This document shows, piece by piece, positions 47,519 through 56,183 of a DNA stretch of 64,000 bases. The number at the start of each line of letters is the position of its first letter. Positions within the stretch are counted from its first letter, which is position 1. This DNA comes from Rhodococcus qingshengii (GTDB lineage: Bacteria; Actinomycetota; Actinomycetes; Mycobacteriales; Mycobacteriaceae): assembly GCF_021025955.1 (NCBI RefSeq), contig NZ_JAJNCL010000010.1:146799-210798 (forward strand), in the 5' to 3' direction. Under the pieces are notes generated by a model. It saw only the letters and a list, made by a program, of their open reading frames with translations, had not been told where the DNA came from and ran no database searches. The position numbers were made by a program, and so were the translations under genes.

Positions 47519-48139
47519 ATGCTGACCGCTCTGCTCGCTGCCACAGCTGTGCTCGTCCTACTGACTCTGGTCCCCGGGCCGGACATGGCCGTCGTGACGC
47601 AGGCTGCGCTCGGCGCCGGAAGATCCGCCGGATTCCGGGTTGCGGCCGGCATAGTCTCCGGCCTCCTCGTGTGGGGGCTGCTGACCGTTCTCGGGTTGTC
47701 GGCGATCCTGGCCGCGTCAGCCGAGGCGTACACCGTGGTCAAGCTCGCCGGTGCTGCATATCTGATCTATCTCGGTGTGCGAGCACTGTGGGAGAGCCGG
47801 ACGTCGCGGATGCAACACAATGCCGACGCTCCACGGTCGCAGAAGGCCGGAACGTGGAAGACGGGCTTCACCACCAACCTGCTCAACCCCAAGATCGCCG
47901 TCTTCTACACCGGACTGCTGCCGCAGCTGGTTCCGGCCGGGTGGCCGACGGGACCATCGCTTGCGCTGCTGGTGCTCATCCACGCAGCCATCACCATCAT
48001 CTGGCTCAGTGGCTACGTGATCCTTCTCTCGCGGGCGCGTAGCACCTTCGAGAAGCCCCGAGTGCGACAGGCACTCGAGCGCATAACCGGAACAGTTCTT
48101 CTAGGATTCGGAGCGAAGATCGCGCTCGAAGCGCGCTGA
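47519..48139 (+). CDS. LysE-family translocator
   Basis: 206 residues, six membrane helices. LVPGPDMAVVTQAALGAGRS is the LysE/RhtB signature; FTTNLLNPKIAVFYTGLLPQ follows. These exporters expel amino acids or related metabolites. ATG 47519 chosen by family length; no clear ribosome site. Confidence 0.9.
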   Translation: MLTALLAATAVLVLLTLVPGPDMAVVTQAALGAGRSAGFRVAAGIVSGLLVWGLLTVLGLSAILAASAEAYTVVKLAGAAYLIYLGVRALWESRTSRMQHNADAPRSQKAGTWKTGFTTNLLNPKIAVFYTGLLPQLVPAGWPTGPSLALLVLIHAAITIIWLSGYVILLSRARSTFEKPRVRQALERITGTVLLGFGAKIALEAR

Positions 48140-48164
48140 GACGGCAATCGGAAAAGAGCAGACA

Positions 48165-48572
48165 GTGGGCGCGTGGGGATCGGGACCGTTCGAGAACGAC
48201 GGTGCAGGGGATTTGATCGCGTCCATCGGACACGGTGACTTCACCTTCGAATCGGTGGAGTGGGCATTCGAGGACGACTACCTCGAGGTGGACGGCGGCC
48301 AAATCGCCGTCGCCTTGCTCGAATTGGTCCTGATCGTGCGCGCCGATCGCAAGCGCGACCCTGCCACCCAAGACCTCGATCTCGATTCCTTCACCGCGGC
48401 CCTGACCAGCGAGCGGATCACACGGCTGATCGAGATGGTGGAGCGCACCATCGCATCGACCGATTCGGAACTGTTCGAGCTGTGGGACGAACAGGGGCCG
48501 GAAGAGCTTGCGTCGTGGCGAGTTCCCGTCGTGGACGGTCTCGAGGATCTGCGCGTTCTGTCGGTTCAGTAG
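48165..48572 (+). CDS. DUF4259-family protein
   Basis: 135 residues from GTG 48165. MGAWGSGPFENDGAGDLIAS is the family signature. Acidic, no membrane segments. Role unknown. Its end overlaps the convergent dehydrogenase gene by 7 bp. Confidence 0.88.
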   Translation: MGAWGSGPFENDGAGDLIASIGHGDFTFESVEWAFEDDYLEVDGGQIAVALLELVLIVRADRKRDPATQDLDLDSFTAALTSERITRLIEMVERTIASTDSELFELWDEQGPEELASWRVPVVDGLEDLRVLSVQ

Positions 48573-49492
48573 CCCGCCGACGGATCGATTACAGCAGCAA
48601 GGTCCTCACCCGCAGCGAATCGAGCGACGTTGGCGGCCACGTGATCTGCCAGCGCACGTGTGAGCGTCGTAGCCGGGTTGGCGACGTGGGGCGTGATGAT
48701 CGCGTTGGGGAGCTTCCACAACCGGTGCCCGTCCGGCAGCGGCTCGGGATCCGTGACGTCCAGTGCCGCACCGCCGATCGAACCAGCTTCGAGAGCATCG
48801 ACCAGCGCGTCCGTGTCGACGAGGTTGCCGCGTGCGATGTTCACGATCCAGCTCGACTCCGACATCTGGTCCATTTCGGCCTTGCCGACCAGATGCCGCG
48901 TCGCGGACGTCGACGGTGCTGCGATCACGAAGTGATCTGCCGTGGACCAGATTTCACCGGTTCGATCGGCCGAGAGCGTTTCGGAGGCACCCTCGACGGG
49001 GGTTCCCGAGCGGGTGACGGCGATGACCTTGACCTTGGACGCGGCGAGGTACGGGATCAGCGCACGGCCGATTCCGCCGCAACCGATGATCGCCACGGTC
49101 GAGCCCTGCAAGGTGCCCACTCGCGGGTCGAACTCTTCCTTGCGCCACGACTGCGCCGCCAACTGTTCGGGGAGAGAGCGCACTCCGGTGAGGAGGAGCA
49201 TCATCGCATGTTCGGCAACATTGCCAGCATAAGCCCCGGCAGCGGACGTCCAGACCCGCTTGTCGTCGATCACGTCGGCATCGAACCATGGCTCGATCCC
49301 GGCGAAGGGCAATTGCACCCAGCGAACCGAGTCAGGTAGCGACGACGGGAACGTGTCCGGACCATGCACCCAGACGACGCCCTCTGCCTCGGCGAGTGGA
49401 ACGAGAACCCCACCGACTCCGCGAATTCCGTCGGCAATGTGCGGATCCTCGACGGGACCGAGATGGATGCGAGGGGCGCTGGAGGCTGTCAT
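48566..49492 (-). CDS. D-isomer-specific 2-hydroxyacid dehydrogenase
   Basis: 308 residues. NAD-binding motif VAIIGCGGIGRALIPYL; substrate/catalytic positions IVNIARGNLVD (Arg), LDVTDPEPLPDGH (Glu) and ITPHVANP (His). It reduces or oxidises a 2-hydroxyacid with NAD(P)H; the substrate is unknown. It follows the urea transporter by 88 bp on the same strand but is probably separate from urea metabolism. Confidence 0.9.
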   Translation of the reverse strand: MTASSAPRIHLGPVEDPHIADGIRGVGGVLVPLAEAEGVVWVHGPDTFPSSLPDSVRWVQLPFAGIEPWFDADVIDDKRVWTSAAGAYAGNVAEHAMMLLLTGVRSLPEQLAAQSWRKEEFDPRVGTLQGSTVAIIGCGGIGRALIPYLAASKVKVIAVTRSGTPVEGASETLSADRTGEIWSTADHFVIAAPSTSATRHLVGKAEMDQMSESSWIVNIARGNLVDTDALVDALEAGSIGGAALDVTDPEPLPDGHRLWKLPNAIITPHVANPATTLTRALADHVAANVARFAAGEDLAAVIDPSAGY

Positions 49493-49580
49493 TTAGGTGC
49501 GTTCCTTCGAGAGTGGCGGGGCGAGCGGATCAACTCATCGGTGTTTCCCAGCGTACGGGCGCCTCGCCAATTCGGCCCCT

Positions 49581-50624
49581 CTAGCCGTTCGCCTTTGCGA
49601 TCGAATCCCTGCCCTCGGCCGCTCCACCCTCGATGGTGTCGTGCTGGACAGGAACGAACTTCTTCTTCGGCAGCAGGAACAGCCACGTCGCGAAGACGAA
49701 CGGACCGGTGCCCGCCGGCAGACCGATCGGAGCGAAGGCAGATACCAGGGTGCCGTGGATGACAACAGTCACCAACACTCCGAAGACTGTGTAGACGAAT
49801 ACACGCCACGACGGGTTGTAGAACACCGAGCCCAGGGCGATTGCCGTCAGCACCGAACTGAGCCCGTACAGACCATTGCCGATGTCGACGGTGTTGGCGC
49901 CGAGCGCGAGCACCGAACCCATTGCTATCGCCGAACCGATGAGCGCGAACACCGCCGCCCAACGCGACGCGACCAGCAGCGCGATCACGAAGATGATTCC
50001 GGTAATGGTGTTATTGATCAGGAATATCTGGGAGACGTTGCGGAACAGCGTGTCCCACAGGAAGCTGAAAGTGATGTCGGCATGAGCCGACGCCTCCCCG
50101 ATGTGCTGGGGAAACTGGCCGGCGCTGAGGTCCGACGTTTCGATCCGCAGGAACTGGAACGCCGCGAGGAGGAAGAACCAGTTGACGAGGTTGAACGGAA
50201 AGGTCAGCGCCGGTACGCCCCAGGTCTTGAAGACATTGGCGACAGCCAGGAACGCGATGGTCGACGCGGCAGCTCCCACCACGAGGTAGATCCACAGCAT
50301 CACGCCGCCGGCAAGGAACGTCGGAAAGGCAGCCCCCACAAGAATTCCGTTGTATCCGTACAGTCCGATACGCATCGAATCGTCGTCGGAGTGCAGCATC
50401 ATGCCGGTGACGGTGGATACCACCAGACCCACCACGGCGCCGATCGCGACGGTGATCGTGTCCGCGGCTATCGCGCCCCAGAAGATGCCGACCAGAAACA
50501 GCAGGCCGGTCAGCGCATTGCCCTGAAACATCACTTGCCCGGAGCCTTTGAGATTCGTGTCGATGAATCTGAGCACGACGTTCTTGTCCGCGACGTCGTC
50601 CCAAGGTTTGGTGATGGTGGTCAT
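49581..50624 (-). CDS. urea transporter (UT family)
   Basis: 347 residues, about ten membrane helices. The two UT signature halves are seen: NALTGLLFLVGIFWGA...GYNGILVGAAFP...PALTFPFNLVNWFF, and NTITGIIFVIALLVASRW...GNGLYGLSSVLTAIALG. UT channels allow passive urea entry. ATG 50624 follows GAGGGA. It is the last gene of the urease operon, 34 bp after ureD. Confidence 0.92.
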   Translation of the reverse strand: MTTITKPWDDVADKNVVLRFIDTNLKGSGQVMFQGNALTGLLFLVGIFWGAIAADTITVAIGAVVGLVVSTVTGMMLHSDDDSMRIGLYGYNGILVGAAFPTFLAGGVMLWIYLVVGAAASTIAFLAVANVFKTWGVPALTFPFNLVNWFFLLAAFQFLRIETSDLSAGQFPQHIGEASAHADITFSFLWDTLFRNVSQIFLINNTITGIIFVIALLVASRWAAVFALIGSAIAMGSVLALGANTVDIGNGLYGLSSVLTAIALGSVFYNPSWRVFVYTVFGVLVTVVIHGTLVSAFAPIGLPAGTGPFVFATWLFLLPKKKFVPVQHDTIEGGAAEGRDSIAKANG

Positions 50625-50658
50625 CGCACGTCCCTCGATCCTTCTCCGGCGATCCGCG

Positions 50659-51606
50659 TCATCCCCAGAGTGGGACAGGCGGAATGGTGGTGTCCAGAAC
50701 TGCCTTTCGCACCAGAGCCCAGAAATCACGGACCTTCGCCTTGACGGGTTCGCTCTCCGGACCGAGGACTTTGAAGATGAGACCGGCGTCGTTCGGTAGC
50801 CGACTCGCTCCGGAAACGACCTTGCCGTCACGGCCCGGAACTATCTCTTCGAGAATCGCGTCGGCATGGTCCTTCGGTGTCAACAGGATGACATTGCCGA
50901 ACACGTCGTGGTCGCCCATGATTCCGCCGTATCGCACGGGAAAGCGTGCCGGTTCGATCACCAACTTCTCGGTGAAAAGGTTCTTCCCGTCCGGGCGCTT
51001 CGCCTTGATCAACGTGGAATACAGGTCGTAGACGAACATCTCTCCGCCGTCGTGGTACTTGCGACCCGACATCACGATCTCCGAGAACAACAGCGTTGCA
51101 GTCGGATCCACCGTGATGTCGGTGCGCGCGTAGTACCTCGCGTTGCGGTGTGGGATCGTCACCCCCGGCATCAGTTCGAGATACGAATTCTCCGCGAGCA
51201 CCACTTTCTGGAGTTGCGACGCGTGATTGGCATCCATCCGGTGGACCTTCGTGGCCGACTGAGTGGTCACGTGCGCGAGGGAACCCGCCTCCATCTCGAT
51301 GGTCAGGAACAGTCGATCACCTTGCAACACACTGCCGGACGTGGAGATCATGTAGACGCACGGCATGGTCGGCAACGCTTCGTCCCAGTACAACGCCTGC
51401 TGAACCAGCAGCGGTGTCTTGCGGTACATGTCCCGCAGAATCGTCTTGTCGCCGCGGTCGACAAATCGCATCTCGAGAACACCGGTCTTTCCGACCTTGC
51501 CGGCCGGCGCCTGCTTCGGTTGGTCCTGGTACTGATCGAGTTCCGGGATGGTCGGGATCGGACCCGGGAGCGACCGCGATGCTCCCGGGACGGGCGGTGC
51601 ACTCAC
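50659..51606 (-). CDS. ureD: urease accessory protein UreD (UreH)
   Basis: 315 residues; GTG 51606 overlaps the ureG stop (GTGA). LVQQALYWDEALPTMPCVYM, SGSVLQGDRLFLTIEME, HVTTQSATKVHRM and MPGVTIPHRNARYYARTDI are UreD signatures. With UreF and UreG it forms the scaffold that delivers nickel to apo-urease. Confidence 0.93.
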   Translation of the reverse strand: MSAPPVPGASRSLPGPIPTIPELDQYQDQPKQAPAGKVGKTGVLEMRFVDRGDKTILRDMYRKTPLLVQQALYWDEALPTMPCVYMISTSGSVLQGDRLFLTIEMEAGSLAHVTTQSATKVHRMDANHASQLQKVVLAENSYLELMPGVTIPHRNARYYARTDITVDPTATLLFSEIVMSGRKYHDGGEMFVYDLYSTLIKAKRPDGKNLFTEKLVIEPARFPVRYGGIMGDHDVFGNVILLTPKDHADAILEEIVPGRDGKVVSGASRLPNDAGLIFKVLGPESEPVKAKVRDFWALVRKAVLDTTIPPVPLWG

Positions 51607-52244
51607 GGTACGCTCGCTCCCACTTCCTCTTCGTCGAAGAGGACTCCGTGCACGATGAGGTCCACCACTTCCTTGATGCCTTCCCCGGTCATGCAATTGG
51701 TGAAGACGAACGGCTTGTCACCGCGCATTCCCTTGGAGTCGCGATCCATGACTCCGAGATCGGCGTTGACATACGGTGCGAGATCGGTCTTGTTGATGAC
51801 CAGGATGTCGGACTGCGAGATTCCCGGACCGTTCTTGCGCGGAATCTTGTCGCCTGCGGCCACATCGATGACGTAGATGAAGAAGTCGACGAGAGCCGGA
51901 CTGAACGTCAGCGTGAGGTTGTCGCCACCACTTTCGATGAACACCACGTCGGTGTCAGGGAATGTCTTCTCCATGTCCTCGACGGCCGCGAGGTTCATAC
52001 TCGGGTCTTCGCGAACGGCAGTGTGTGGGCAGGCACCCGTCTCGACGCCCACGATGCGTTCCTCCACGAGAACACCTTTGAGAGCCTTGCGCACATGCTT
52101 GGCGTCTTCGGTGGTGACCACGTCGTTGGTGATGATCAGAACGCTGGTGCCTCGCTTGATGAACTCCGGCGTGATCGCCTCGATGAGCGCGGTTTTACCC
52201 GAACCCACGGGTCCGCCGATTCCGATGCGAGTTGTCTTCTTCAT
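51603..52244 (-). CDS. ureG: urease accessory GTPase UreG
   Basis: 213 residues. P-loop GIGGPVGSGKTALIEA, switch/metal site VETGACPHTAVREDPSMN (conserved CPH) and the guanine motif INKTDLAPYV. UreG hydrolyses GTP to drive nickel insertion. Confidence 0.96.
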   Translation of the reverse strand: MKKTTRIGIGGPVGSGKTALIEAITPEFIKRGTSVLIITNDVVTTEDAKHVRKALKGVLVEERIVGVETGACPHTAVREDPSMNLAAVEDMEKTFPDTDVVFIESGGDNLTLTFSPALVDFFIYVIDVAAGDKIPRKNGPGISQSDILVINKTDLAPYVNADLGVMDRDSKGMRGDKPFVFTNCMTGEGIKEVVDLIVHGVLFDEEEVGASVP

Positions 52245-52254
52245 CGTTCTCCTT

Positions 52255-52968
52255 CTAGTTCATGAACATTCGGACATGTGCCTTGACGTGCACCGCAGCC
52301 AGAATGTCGATCATCGGGGCGAAATTGGACATGTCGTCGAGTCCGTAGTCACGCACTGCGGCGTACTCACGGCCGGCGGTCTGGTTGACCTCGAACAGAA
52401 TCTCCTGTGTCGCAAGGTGATCTACTCGGACGATGCGAAGGGCAGCGCCGAGCCACGTCATCGCGACACCGTACTGATTGACCGTGAAAGCGTCCTCCTC
52501 CGGAGAACCCATCTCCGCGAACGCAATTCCGAGGCCGACGGGGTAGGTACCCGGCGTCTCCCCCGATGCGATCGCGGCCAACCACTTGTTGAACAGGGTC
52601 TCACCGGCCAAGCGCCCGCCGAGTTCGGCCAACTTCTTACCCATCCGGGTACTCATCGTGCGTGCTTCTTCGTTGAGCTTGCGTTCGATCACTGCATGAT
52701 CAGCGGCGAGGATCGCCGAGAAGTCACCGGCGGTCGCGCCCCGGTGCGCCGCGAGTACGGCGATACCGTCACACGTCGCGCCCTGGTGCGCCGCGGAGAG
52801 TACGAACTCCCGCAGCGACGGACCATCGGTGACAATTCCCTGTGCCACGGCCGATTCCAAACCGTTGGAGAACGAGAAGGAACCGACCGGGAACATGGAA
52901 TCGGAAAACTGCATCATCCGCATCGCGCGGTTGATGCTGAGCCCAGACCCCTCAGACGAGAGGGTCAT
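52255..52968 (-). CDS. ureF: urease accessory protein UreF
   Basis: 237 residues from ATG 52968, overlapping the ureE end by 17 bp. MMQFSDSMFPVGSFSFSNGL and the final helix region DYGLDDMSNFAPMIDIL define UreF, which gates UreG activity on urease. Confidence 0.92.
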   Translation of the reverse strand: MTLSSEGSGLSINRAMRMMQFSDSMFPVGSFSFSNGLESAVAQGIVTDGPSLREFVLSAAHQGATCDGIAVLAAHRGATAGDFSAILAADHAVIERKLNEEARTMSTRMGKKLAELGGRLAGETLFNKWLAAIASGETPGTYPVGLGIAFAEMGSPEEDAFTVNQYGVAMTWLGAALRIVRVDHLATQEILFEVNQTAGREYAAVRDYGLDDMSNFAPMIDILAAVHVKAHVRMFMN

Positions 52969-53599
52969 GGGTATGCCCCTCGCCCTCACGCGCGGCCGCA
53001 CCGAACAAGCGGCGTGCCTCGTGTGGAGCGATGTAGGGAATGACCTCGGCGCCCGGGATGAAGGTGTACTCGATGCCCTCGAAAGCATGCGTACGCATCA
53101 CCGAGCCCATGACCGCCTTGTCGACGGTCAACGGAACGTAGACCTTCATTCCCTTCACCACCGCAGGCCAGTGCTGGTTACCCACGGCATGTCCCAACTC
53201 CAGGCACGTCTGAATCATCTTCTCGGGCGTGACGTCGACCAGTGCGCTCAGGTCGATCTCCAACACGTCCTTGAGGTTGATTCTGGCCACGACGACGGTG
53301 TTCTCCGGCTCGTCCCACAGCAGAATGTCGCCGTCCTGCAACTGGATACCGCGATCGAGCGAGACGGCCAGTTCACGGCCACCGATCGTGGTGCGTCGCA
53401 ATCGACTCTTCTGCGCTTCCCACTGATCGAGCGACAAGACGTCCACTACAGCCTTTTCGAGTCGACCGGCCCACTCCTCGTCGGTCTCCTTCCCGAGTAG
53501 CGCGTCGACTCGCGTCGGCTTGCCGCTTGGCGCTGTCATCTCACCGTGCGTGTGTGGCGTCGCATCGGCGCCGTGCGTGTGTGTGATTGTTCCCGACAC
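52952..53599 (-). CDS. ureE: urease accessory nickel carrier UreE
   Basis: 215 residues. The N-terminus HTHGADATPHTHG and the C-terminus GEGHTHD are His-rich nickel-binding tails; the core has LLWDEPENTVVVARIN and LGHAVGNQHWPAVV with the metal His. It delivers nickel to UreG. Mycobacterial urease operons usually lack ureE, so this resembles other rhodococci. Confidence 0.92.
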   Translation of the reverse strand: MSGTITHTHGADATPHTHGEMTAPSGKPTRVDALLGKETDEEWAGRLEKAVVDVLSLDQWEAQKSRLRRTTIGGRELAVSLDRGIQLQDGDILLWDEPENTVVVARINLKDVLEIDLSALVDVTPEKMIQTCLELGHAVGNQHWPAVVKGMKVYVPLTVDKAVMGSVMRTHAFEGIEYTFIPGAEVIPYIAPHEARRLFGAAAREGEGHTHDPLV

Positions 53600-53608
53600 A
53601 GGAGACCC

Positions 53609-55327
53609 CTAACTGAAGAAGTAAAGTTGGTTCAAGCGAATGGATTCGGCAGGTTCGACGTAAGCGTGAACACCGTCCGCGGTCACTGCGAATGTCTCCG
53701 GGTCGACCTTGATTTCCGGAGTGGCCGAGTTACGAACCAAATCACGCTTGGTGACTGTTCTGGTTCCCTCGACAGCAACAACCTGACGTTCGAGACCGAG
53801 CCGATCCTTGATGCCGTCGTCGAGTGCCGCTCGCGAGACGAACGAGACCGAACTCTGCGGCAACGCCTTGCCGAATCCACCGAACATCGGCCGGTAGATC
53901 ACCGGTTGCGGCGTCGGGAGCGACGCATTCGGATCTCCCATGGCGTGCCAGCTGATCAGACCGTTCTTGATGATCGTCTTCGGCTTCGCCCCGAAGAATG
54001 CGGGCTCCCAGAGAACAAGATCGGCGATCTTCCCGACACCGATCGACCCAACCACATGCGAAAGACCAAACGTCAGCGCAGGATTGATCGTGACCTTCGC
54101 GACGTAACGCAACACACGGAAGTTGTCGTGCGTCGGCGAGTCCTCGGGCAACTTTCCGCGGGACCGCTTCATGCAGTCCGCAGTTTGGATCGCGCGTAGC
54201 CAGTTTTCTCCGACGCGGCCCATCGCCTGAGAGTCACTCGAGAACATCGAGATGACGCCCATGTCCTGGAGTACGTTCTCGGCACCGATCGTCTCGGCGC
54301 GAACGCGGGACTCGGCGAATGAAACATCGGAGGGCACTTTGGGATTGAGGTTGTGACAGACCATGATCATGTCGAAGAGCTCGGCCTGAGTGTTGATGCC
54401 GTACGGCAGCGTCGGGTTGGTCGACGCGGGAAGTACGTTGTCCTCTCCCGTCACCCTCAGAATGTCGGGTGCGTGACCGCCGCCCGCGCCCTCGCTGTGA
54501 TAGGTGTGAATCGTGCGTCCTTCGAAGGCCGCGATGGTGTCCTCGACGTAGCCGGCCTCGTTGAGCGTATCCGTGTGAATGGCGACTTGGACATCCATTT
54601 CGTCTGCCACCCGCAGAGACTCACGAATCGCGGCCGGGGTTGCGCCCCAGTCCTCGTGGACCTTCAGACCGGCCGCACCGGCCTTGATCTGTTCGACCAG
54701 CGACTGATGCCCGGATGAGTTGCCTTTGCCCAGCATGCAGACGTTGACCGGCAAACCCTCGTTGGCCTTGAGCATCATCTCCATGTTCCAGATACCGGAA
54801 GTGATCGTGGTGCCGTTGGTGCCGTCGGTCGGGCCGATGCCGCCACCGATCAGCGTGGTCACTCCCCCGCTGAGCGCGTGATACGCCTGCTGCGGCGACA
54901 CGAGGTGCACGTGTGGATCGATGCCGGCGGCAGTGAGAATCATCTGCTCACCGGAGATCGCGTCGGTCGCCGGACCGGTCGTCAGCCCTGGGGTGACGCC
55001 TTCCATCGTGCTGGAGTTTCCCGCCTTTCCCCAGCCGACGATCTTCCCGTCCTTGATTCCCACGTCCGCTTTGACGACGCCGATGGTCGCATCGACGATG
55101 ACCACGTTGGTGATCACGAGGTCGAGGGCTCCGTCGATGCTGCACGACTCCGGATCCTGGCCCATGCCGTCGCGCAGCGTCTTGCCGCCACCGTAGATCG
55201 ACTCGTCTCCGATGGTTCGAAGATCTTCCTCGACCTCGATGTACAGGTCGGTGTTGCCGAGCCTGATCTGGTCACCCGTGGTGACCCCGAACAGGCCCGA
55301 ATACTCTTGTCTCGAAATGCTTGTCAT
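53609..55327 (-). CDS. ureC: urease subunit alpha (catalytic)
   Basis: 572 residues from ATG 55327. Nickel ligands: H139/H141 in [10 protein letters not shown], carbamylated K222 in [10 protein letters not shown]224, H251, H277 and D365 ([10 protein letters not shown]). The active-site flap reads MVCHNLNPK: Cys324 and the catalytic His325 are kept, but the following residue is Asn where His is usual. It hydrolyses urea to ammonia and carbamate. Confidence 0.96.
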   Translation of the reverse strand: MTSISRQEYSGLFGVTTGDQIRLGNTDLYIEVEEDLRTIGDESIYGGGKTLRDGMGQDPESCSIDGALDLVITNVVIVDATIGVVKADVGIKDGKIVGWGKAGNSSTMEGVTPGLTTGPATDAISGEQMILTAAGIDPHVHLVSPQQAYHALSGGVTTLIGGGIGPTDGTNGTTITSGIWNMEMMLKANEGLPVNVCMLGKGNSSGHQSLVEQIKAGAAGLKVHEDWGATPAAIRESLRVADEMDVQVAIHTDTLNEAGYVEDTIAAFEGRTIHTYHSEGAGGGHAPDILRVTGEDNVLPASTNPTLPYGINTQAELFDMIMVCHNLNPKVPSDVSFAESRVRAETIGAENVLQDMGVISMFSSDSQAMGRVGENWLRAIQTADCMKRSRGKLPEDSPTHDNFRVLRYVAKVTINPALTFGLSHVVGSIGVGKIADLVLWEPAFFGAKPKTIIKNGLISWHAMGDPNASLPTPQPVIYRPMFGGFGKALPQSSVSFVSRAALDDGIKDRLGLERQVVAVEGTRTVTKRDLVRNSATPEIKVDPETFAVTADGVHAYVEPAESIRLNQLYFFS

Positions 55328-55362
55328 GGGTGTTGTTCTCCTTCGTCCGCCGTGAACGAGAA

Positions 55363-55800
55363 TCAGTCGGTTTGAGGTTCGGACAGGAAGCCGAGTTCTT
55401 CGGCACGCTGGACGGCTCCGGGAAGCCGAGGGCGGTAGGCGGCGTGGGTCGGCGCCCAACCGTCGACAAGTCCGTTGAAGCCTTGAACCCGTTGCTTGCC
55501 GCCGAACGGCACCAATGTCACTTCCTTCTCGTCGCCCGGCTCGAATCTGACCGCCGTGCCCGCTGGAATGTCGAGGCGCCAGCCGAAGGACTGTTCACGA
55601 TCGAACGACAACGCGCGATTGACTTCCATGAAGTGGTAGTGCGAACCCACCTGGATGGGACGGTCACCGGTATTTCGGACTCGCAGCTTCAAACGAGGAC
55701 GACCCTCGTTCAGTTCGATCGGCTCGTCCCGCAACACGTATCCGCCGACCGGCACTTTCTTCTCGCCGCCGGAATCCTTCTTCGTCGATTTGCTTGCCAT
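55363..55800 (-). CDS. ureB: urease subunit beta
   Basis: 145 residues. [39 protein letters not shown] and [20 protein letters not shown] are UreB signatures. The N-terminal 15 residues are Lys/Ser-rich and the C-terminus runs past the usual end. Structural subunit of the (UreABC)3 complex. Confidence 0.96.
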   Translation of the reverse strand: MASKSTKKDSGGEKKVPVGGYVLRDEPIELNEGRPRLKLRVRNTGDRPIQVGSHYHFMEVNRALSFDREQSFGWRLDIPAGTAVRFEPGDEKEVTLVPFGGKQRVQGFNGLVDGWAPTHAAYRPRLPGAVQRAEELGFLSEPQTD

Positions 55801-55829
55801 CTTGGAGTACTCCTGACATCTCGGACGGG

Positions 55830-56132
55830 CTACTGGATCGGAGAGTGCACGGTGACGAGCCGACTACCGTCGAGGAACACCGCTTCGACCTGCACGCGCG
55901 GGATCATCTCCGCGACGCCTTCCATCACGTCGTCGACCGTCAAGGCGTGCGATGCGTCGGCCATGACCTCCTCGAGCGTCTTACCCTCCCGAGCTCCCTC
56001 CAGCGCGGCCGCCGTGATGACCGCGACGGACTCCGGGTGGTTGAGTTTGAGTCCCTTGGCCTTTCGTCTCAGAGCGACATCCGCCAACATGAGAATTGTC
56101 AGCTTGTCGAGTTCTCGCGGTGTCAGATGCAT
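55830..56132 (-). CDS. ureA: urease subunit gamma
   Basis: 100 residues. [40 protein letters not shown] and [20 protein letters not shown] are UreA signatures. First urease structural gene, 51 bp after the Amt-PII gene. Confidence 0.96.
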   Translation of the reverse strand: MHLTPRELDKLTILMLADVALRRKAKGLKLNHPESVAVITAAALEGAREGKTLEEVMADASHALTVDDVMEGVAEMIPRVQVEAVFLDGSRLVTVHSPIQ

Positions 56133-56183
56133 TCCGAACGCTCCTTGTCGATCATGCGGTAACTCCCTGTCGTCGAATACATG

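Noticed and set aside
49497..50744. 415-codon plus-strand open frame
   Set aside because: Antisense to the urea transporter, with His/Arg/Asp-rich shadow composition.
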